From NCBI GenBank assembly GCA_025144025.1, contig JALXWS010000001.1:62001-126000 (forward strand): DNA of 64,000 nucleotides, read 5' to 3'. This stretch comes from Corynebacterium sp. p3-SID1241 (lineage in GTDB: Bacteria > Actinomycetota > Actinomycetes > Mycobacteriales > Mycobacteriaceae). Below the pieces are notes generated by a model, which searched no databases, was not told the DNA's origin, and saw only the letters and a program-made list of their open reading frames with translations. Positions 59,859-64,000 of this stretch are shown here, piece by piece; position 1 is the stretch's first letter, and every line of letters starts with the position of its first letter. The translations under genes were made by a program, and so were the position numbers.

Positions 59859-61127
59859 TTAGTAGATGGTCTGGGTCGGAACCGGCAGGTCGCGGAATTC
59901 GTCCGGAGTGACGTCCTCGGTGCGGGTATTGCCGGCTTTGTCGGTGATCTTGGCCTCTGCCCAGAACCCACTCGGGGCGGAGGTCTGCTTGTAGTTAGAG
60001 GTAAGGTCGTAGTTTCCGCTCTTGCCGCAGTGAACCTCGCGGTAGTTAATGCGGGTCATGGTGGTGCCATATTCCACACGCACGCGCTCGCCCGGCTTGA
60101 GATCTACGTGCTTGAGCTCGGTGCCGACCGGCATGTAGGCGCGCTTTACGGCACCGACGGACTCCAGCCAGCCCTTCGGAATATCGCCGCGGTTGCCTTG
60201 CCAGTTGGTGTACGGGGCGTGCTCGGCGCCAACGACAAAGTCAGTCACTGGGGCGAATTCGTAATCGCCCTTAGACCAGTTGAGGAAGTCGGTGGAGTAA
60301 CCAGCCTTGCGGTAGGTCGGCTTTACAGCGGTGATGTCCAGCGGGTACCAGGAGGTATCGCCAGCTTCACACTTATCGCCTTCCTTTGGCCAGGATGGAT
60401 CGCGCTGCAGATCCGCGGCCGGCTGCATGATCTCATCCTTCTTCGGATCGGCAATCTTCTCTAGGCTCGGGCCGGATACGGAGGTGTAGTTACCCTCAAT
60501 CGGCTTGGAATTTGCACCCGGAGAGCGGGAAGGAATTTCCATGGCTAGATCAGATACTGAGCCATCCGCCTTGATGATATAAGCAAAGGCGTAGCGCTCG
60601 GCCGGGCCCTTACCGCGGATGACATTAGCGCCTGGGATGTTTTCTAGGCGGTCATCATTGCAGCCTACAAACATAGAGATGAAGTCCTTTTCGATGACGC
60701 CGTACTCGACGCGGAAGGACTCACCCGGCTTCAGCTTCACTGGGCCGAAGGTTTCTTTATCGCGCCAGCCGTTGGTCATCTTCAGACCGATATCGGACTT
60801 GGCGGTGGTGTCCCAACCAGAAGGCAGCTTGGCCTTGGAATTGGCATCAATCTCGTGATTGGTACCAGTTTCTACCTCGGCGGTATAGGGCACTTCTTGG
60901 TTGGTGGTGTTTTTGAACTGCAGGGTGCCGTCGCTCATGTAGCGGCGACCGGTTTCCGCAAAGCGCCATTCACGCTCAGCATTATCACCGGCAGCACTGC
61001 AGCTCTTGTAGAGGTTGGAAATGGGATATGCCTGCGGCATCGGGGGAATATCTCCCGCATGTGCCACTGGCGTAAAGAGAGCCGCTGCGGCGAGCGGCGC
61101 GAGCAAACGCAGTCCCTTTTTAATCAC
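59859..61127 (-). CDS. Secreted two-domain protein of the same family (cassette gene 1)
   Basis: A 422-residue exported protein, signal peptide IKKGLRLLAPLAAAALFTPV ending at AHA. It appears to hold two copies of the domain of genes 2 and 3. Copy 1 (about 40-160) runs from KSCSAAGDNA through NTTNQEVPYTAEVET to TFGPVKLKPGESFRVEYG and VGCNDD. Copy 2 (about 255-395) runs from DKCEAGDTSW through NWSKGDYEFAPVTDFVVG to LKHVDLKPGERVRVEYG and VHCGKSG. A Pro/Lys-rich linker joins them. GTG 61127 with AAGGACGG upstream. First gene of the cassette, behind a 350-base AT-rich upstream region. Function unknown; surface or host contact is likely from export alone. Confidence 0.8.
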   Translation of the reverse strand: MIKKGLRLLAPLAAAALFTPVAHAGDIPPMPQAYPISNLYKSCSAAGDNAEREWRFAETGRRYMSDGTLQFKNTTNQEVPYTAEVETGTNHEIDANSKAKLPSGWDTTAKSDIGLKMTNGWRDKETFGPVKLKPGESFRVEYGVIEKDFISMFVGCNDDRLENIPGANVIRGKGPAERYAFAYIIKADGSVSDLAMEIPSRSPGANSKPIEGNYTSVSGPSLEKIADPKKDEIMQPAADLQRDPSWPKEGDKCEAGDTSWYPLDITAVKPTYRKAGYSTDFLNWSKGDYEFAPVTDFVVGAEHAPYTNWQGNRGDIPKGWLESVGAVKRAYMPVGTELKHVDLKPGERVRVEYGTTMTRINYREVHCGKSGNYDLTSNYKQTSAPSGFWAEAKITDKAGNTRTEDVTPDEFRDLPVPTQTIY

Positions 61128-61477
61128 CAGAAGACCGTCCTTAATAGATCGTTAAAAATCAGGGGAAACATTCATGAAGACTCAGGTAATAATAAGGGAT
61201 TACAAGACTCACATCAATAGTTGAATGAAAATATTTTTAATGTTTTTACCTCTTCTGAGGTGCGATAATGGTCGCTCACCTGCCCAGCGTCGCTAAATGT
61301 TTACAGGATGAACCACCCCCATATTAGGGCCTCTCATTCTGGCGCTACTCAAGGAATTCCCAAGTTTACTGCCCACCCCACGTTTTGGTGGCATTTACCG
61401 CACAATCGATTTCCACACTGCACCCCTCCAGCGTCCCATTCCGCATTGACCGGGCCGCGCTAGTAGTGTGGGGGCCT
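61128..61477. other. 350-base AT-rich divergent intergenic region
   Basis: No coding sequence supported. The part near the secreted cassette is markedly AT-rich (61190-61250, with AAAATATTTTTAATGTTTTT), as expected for its promoter and perhaps for a nucleoid-protein target. At the other end TAGTGT (61464-61469) lies eight bases before the accD start. Confidence 0.5.
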
Positions 61478-62938
61478 ATGACTGACCTGAAAACCACCGC
61501 CGGCAAGATCGAGGACCTGGACGCCAAGCTTGCCGAGTCCCGCGCGCCGCTGGGAGAAGGCGAGCCGGCCGCCCGCACCCGCGTGACGCAGCTACTCGAT
61601 GAGGGCTCCTTCGTGGAAACGGACGCACTGGCCCGCCACCGCTCCACCGACTTCGGCCGCGAACATGACCGCCCGTATACCGATGGCGTGGTTACCGGCT
61701 ACGGCACTATCGATGGCCGCCGTGTATGTGTCTTTAGCCAAGACGGAGAGATCTTCGATGGCACGATGGGTGAGGTTTATGCCGAAAAGCTCACCAAGAT
61801 TTATGACCTCGCCATCAAGACCGGCGTGCCCATTATCGGCATCTATGAGTCCACCGGCCCGCGTGTACAAGAAGGCATTGTCACCATGGCCGGATATGCC
61901 CGCCTTATGGCACACGTCTCCCAGGCCTCCGGCCTCATCCCGCAGATTTCTATAGTCGCAGGCAATACCAGCGGCATTGCGGCTTTCGCGCCGACGTTTG
62001 CCGATGTCCTCGTAGTCACCCAAGGCACCGCCCTCCATCAGGCCGCCAGCCACGTGGCCGGCGCCGAGCCAGAGACCTTCGGCGGCGCCGCAGCTCACGC
62101 GGAGTCTGGTACTGCTCACCTAGTGGCCAGCGACGACAAGCAGGCCTTGTCCCTCGTGCGCGACGTTTTGGCTTACCTTCCAGCCAATAACCGCGCCGAA
62201 GCTCCGCGTGTTGAGGCCGGCACGGTTACAGACTTTGATTTAGATAGCGTTATCCCGGATGCTGCCGCGCAGGCCTATGACATGAGTGATGTCATCAAGG
62301 CTGTCGTCGATGAAGGCTCCTTCTTCGAATTATCCGCCGAGGCCGCACAAAACATCCTTACCGGCTTTGCCTACATCGACGGCCGCGCCGTCGGCATCGT
62401 TGCCAACCAGCCGCTAGCGCTGGCTGGCGCCCTAGATTCCGCCGCCGCAGAAAAAGCCGCGCGCTTCGTGCGCACCTGCGATGCCTTCAACACTCCCATC
62501 GTGGAATTCGTGGATTCCCCAGGCTTTGTGCCTACCCCGGAAGAAGAAAAGGCCGGCCTGCTGCGGCGGGCGTCGAAGTTTGCCTATGCGCAGGCTGAAG
62601 CGAGCGTCGGCAAGCTCACTGTGATCACCCGCAAGGCCATTGGCCCGGCCTACGTATTTATGGGTGCCAAAGACCTCGGCGCGGATTTGGTCTACGCATG
62701 GCCCACCGCGGAAATTGCCGTCACCCAGGCCTCCCAAGCTTCCCTGGCGATTTATGGCTCGGAGGACAAGGAAGAGGAGATGGACGAGCTCTTCTTGCAC
62801 CCATATGCCGCAGCGGAGCGCGGGCTGGCCGATAATGTCATCGAGCCAACGGCAACCCGCCACTACCTGGTAGAGGGCCTGCGTCTGCTAGAGCGCAAGG
62901 CCGTAGCCCAGGTACCGAAGAAGCACGGAACCGTTTAG
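61478..62938 (+). CDS. Acyl-CoA carboxylase beta subunit (AccD/DtsR family)
   Basis: A 486-residue carboxyltransferase. RVTQLLDEGSFVETDALARH, GVVTGYGTIDGRRVCVFSQD, GIYESTGPRVQEGI, VAGNTSGIAAFAP and, in the second half, FVDSPGFVPTPEEEKAGLLR and AYVFMGAKDLGADLVYAWP are typical of DtsR/PccB-type subunits of corynebacterial acetyl- or propionyl-CoA carboxylases, which feed fatty and mycolic acid synthesis. Which of the several corynebacterial beta subunits it is cannot be fixed from one copy. Likely leaderless (TAGTGT eight bases before ATG). Followed after eight bases by accE and then maf. Confidence 0.9.
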   Translation: MTDLKTTAGKIEDLDAKLAESRAPLGEGEPAARTRVTQLLDEGSFVETDALARHRSTDFGREHDRPYTDGVVTGYGTIDGRRVCVFSQDGEIFDGTMGEVYAEKLTKIYDLAIKTGVPIIGIYESTGPRVQEGIVTMAGYARLMAHVSQASGLIPQISIVAGNTSGIAAFAPTFADVLVVTQGTALHQAASHVAGAEPETFGGAAAHAESGTAHLVASDDKQALSLVRDVLAYLPANNRAEAPRVEAGTVTDFDLDSVIPDAAAQAYDMSDVIKAVVDEGSFFELSAEAAQNILTGFAYIDGRAVGIVANQPLALAGALDSAAAEKAARFVRTCDAFNTPIVEFVDSPGFVPTPEEEKAGLLRRASKFAYAQAEASVGKLTVITRKAIGPAYVFMGAKDLGADLVYAWPTAEIAVTQASQASLAIYGSEDKEEEMDELFLHPYAAAERGLADNVIEPTATRHYLVEGLRLLERKAVAQVPKKHGTV

Positions 62939-62946
62939 GAGGGCAC

Positions 62947-63156
62947 ATGTCTGCACCTGAAATCAAGGTAATAAAGGGCAATCCCACTGAAGACGAGCTC
63001 GCGGCCCTGCGCACGGTGTTGGCGCAGATGAGTGCAAAGCACTCGGGTGCTACCGGCGAGCGCAATGAATGGGGCAACCCGGCTGAGCGCTTCGAGCGCT
63101 TTGGGTCGCAGCGCATTTATAATCCCTCCGCTTTCCATACAGTGCGGTACTTCTAA
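62947..63156 (+). CDS. accE: Acyl-CoA carboxylase epsilon subunit
   Basis: A 69-residue small subunit. The short core IKVIKGNPTEDELAALRTVL followed by a variable linker and a W-G-x-P-x-x-R tail (EWGNPAERF) is characteristic of actinobacterial AccE/PccE proteins, which stabilise the alpha-beta carboxylase complex. It directly follows the beta subunit, the usual arrangement. Its stop overlaps the maf start by one base (TAATG). Confidence 0.88.
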   Translation: MSAPEIKVIKGNPTEDELAALRTVLAQMSAKHSGATGERNEWGNPAERFERFGSQRIYNPSAFHTVRYF

Positions 63157-63743
63157 TGCGGCTCATCCTCGCCTCCCAATCGCCCTCGCGTGCGTCCATC
63201 TTGCGCGGCGCGGGCGTAGAACCTGTCTTGGAACCGGCCGATATCGACGAGCGTTCCCTCGAAGCCTCGCTCGCCGGCCGCCCACCGGCCGATATCGTGG
63301 CGGCCCTAGCGACAGCCAAGGCCGAAAAGGTGGCCAAGCGCTACCCCACCGAGCCCGTCATCGGTGGCGATTCCATGCTGCTTCTCGACGGCGAGCTGCA
63401 GGGCAAGCCGCACACCGAGGAAGCCACCATCGAGCGCTGGCACCAGCAAGCCGGCCGCACGGCCGAACTGCTTACCGGCCACTGCCTCATCTTTGGCGAT
63501 AAACGCCACGTGGAAACATCCACCACCACGGTGCACTTCGCCCATGCCAGTGAGGCTGATATCGCAGCTTATGCCCGCTCCGGGGAGCCACTCCACTGCG
63601 CCGGCGCCTTCACCTTAGAAGCCATGGGCGGCTGGTTCATTGACCGCATTGAAGGCGATCCTTCCTCCGTTATTGGGCTTTCCCTGCCGGTAGTGCGCCG
63701 CGCGCTGTATTCTTTTGACCTTAACGTCTCCGATTTCTGGTAG
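63156..63743 (+). CDS. Maf-family nucleotide pyrophosphatase
   Basis: A 195-residue Maf/ITPase-fold enzyme that hydrolyses dTTP/UTP or modified nucleotides to keep them out of nucleic acids. LILASQSPSRASILRGAGV at the N-terminus, VIGGDSMLLLDGELQGKP, HCLIFGDKRHVETSTTTVHF and the end GDPSSVIGLSLPVVRRAL are family signatures. In several corynebacteria this gene follows accE, as here. Confidence 0.9.
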   Translation: MRLILASQSPSRASILRGAGVEPVLEPADIDERSLEASLAGRPPADIVAALATAKAEKVAKRYPTEPVIGGDSMLLLDGELQGKPHTEEATIERWHQQAGRTAELLTGHCLIFGDKRHVETSTTTVHFAHASEADIAAYARSGEPLHCAGAFTLEAMGGWFIDRIEGDPSSVIGLSLPVVRRALYSFDLNVSDFW

Positions 63744-63774
63744 CTGCGCGCCGACGCCGCTACAGTGGGGTGGC

Positions 63775-64000
63775 ATGGAAATGAAAGACATGCTTGCCCC
63801 AAAACCCATTGAATTGCCGGCCGATCCCGGCGCGGATTCCACTTCGGATCTCGCCGCCGGCATCGTTGCCCACCCCGATTCCCCGCTGCTGTGGGCACTG
63901 CTGGCGGAGCAGGAGCTCAAGCAGCAGGAAGGCTCCGAGCCTTCTGCTTTCATCACCGCCTACGCCTACGCGCGCACGGGCTACCACCGCAGCCTGGATC
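63775..64000 (+). CDS. DUF3151 family protein, 5' part
   Basis: The gene runs off the right edge after 75 codons. MLAPKPIELPADPGAD near the start and LLWALLAEQEL, AYAYARTGYHRSLD in the visible part match the actinobacterial DUF3151 family, of unknown function. A TACAGT hexamer eight bases before ATG 63775 suggests a leaderless transcript; a second ATG lies two codons later. Confidence 0.8.
   Translation, partial: MEMKDMLAPKPIELPADPGADSTSDLAAGIVAHPDSPLLWALLAEQELKQQEGSEPSAFITAYAYARTGYHRSLD

Noticed and set aside
1..64000. rRNA, tRNA, CRISPR, IS elements
   Set aside because: None could be recognised by reading both strands; a tRNA scan would settle tRNAs.

Overview
The window is a 64 kb stretch of an actinobacterial chromosome, almost certainly Corynebacterium. 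The evidence is moderately high GC with many GTG starts, a split acyl-CoA carboxylase set (accD beta and accE epsilon followed by maf), a purE-purK-PH protein-birA block, ugp genes in the order A-E-B-C, a UriT/UriH-like nucleoside pair and a DUF3151 gene after maf. Several genes have a TAnnnT hexamer 7-8 nt before the start codon, which fits the leaderless transcripts common in this phylum. I saw no rRNA, tRNA, CRISPR array, IS element or prophage.

Layout. 1-7.2 kb: the 3' end of a secreted-looking gene, a remnant of a glycine-betaine-type binding protein, then a serine-type permease, an MHS-family MFS transporter, a ThrE-like exporter and an M20 amidohydrolase. Threaded between these are three copies of a small structured RNA rich in GAGAGA. 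7.5-17.4 kb: the ugpAEBC glycerol-3-phosphate importer, a metalloprotease gene broken by an in-frame TGA, convergent gntP/gntK for gluconate, and a frameshifted DUF262/DUF1524 (GmrSD-like) defence gene. 17.5-27.5 kb: nucleoside uptake and hydrolysis, a Tat-exported PhoD phosphatase with a partner protein, an amidase, a 2H phosphoesterase, a fructose-type PTS enzyme II and a CAP-domain secreted protein without a normal start codon.

27.6-34.6 kb is a 5-oxoproline cassette: pxpA, a fused pxpB/C, a biotin carboxylase/BCCP, a GntR-family regulator, a DUF1445 protein and an Nramp-like transporter. The same palindrome, TTGTTCAACAA, lies upstream of both transcription units. 34.6-36.9 kb holds a DUF559-like endonuclease and an RNase H-like gene flanked by two related 78-bp repeats. 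36.9-42 kb is a leftward galactose operon (epimerase, sodium symporter, small membrane protein, galT, galK), followed by the rbsR-rbsACBKD ribose operon to 48.5 kb. LacI-type operators of one kind lie before fruA, the gal operon and rbsR.

48.6-64 kb: purE, purK, an acetolactate decarboxylase, a PH-domain protein and birA (which carries a 15-bp minisatellite in frame), then a TusKEFG-like trehalose importer operon ending in a TreS-like glycoside hydrolase, three adjacent secreted proteins that share one undescribed disulfide-bounded domain, and accD-accE-maf-DUF3151.

The most unusual signals are the three-copy RNA family with covarying stems, an 11-bp word (CGTCGGCAAGC) found at least 12 times on both strands and in different reading frames, and the secreted three-gene cassette at 58.7-61.1 kb.
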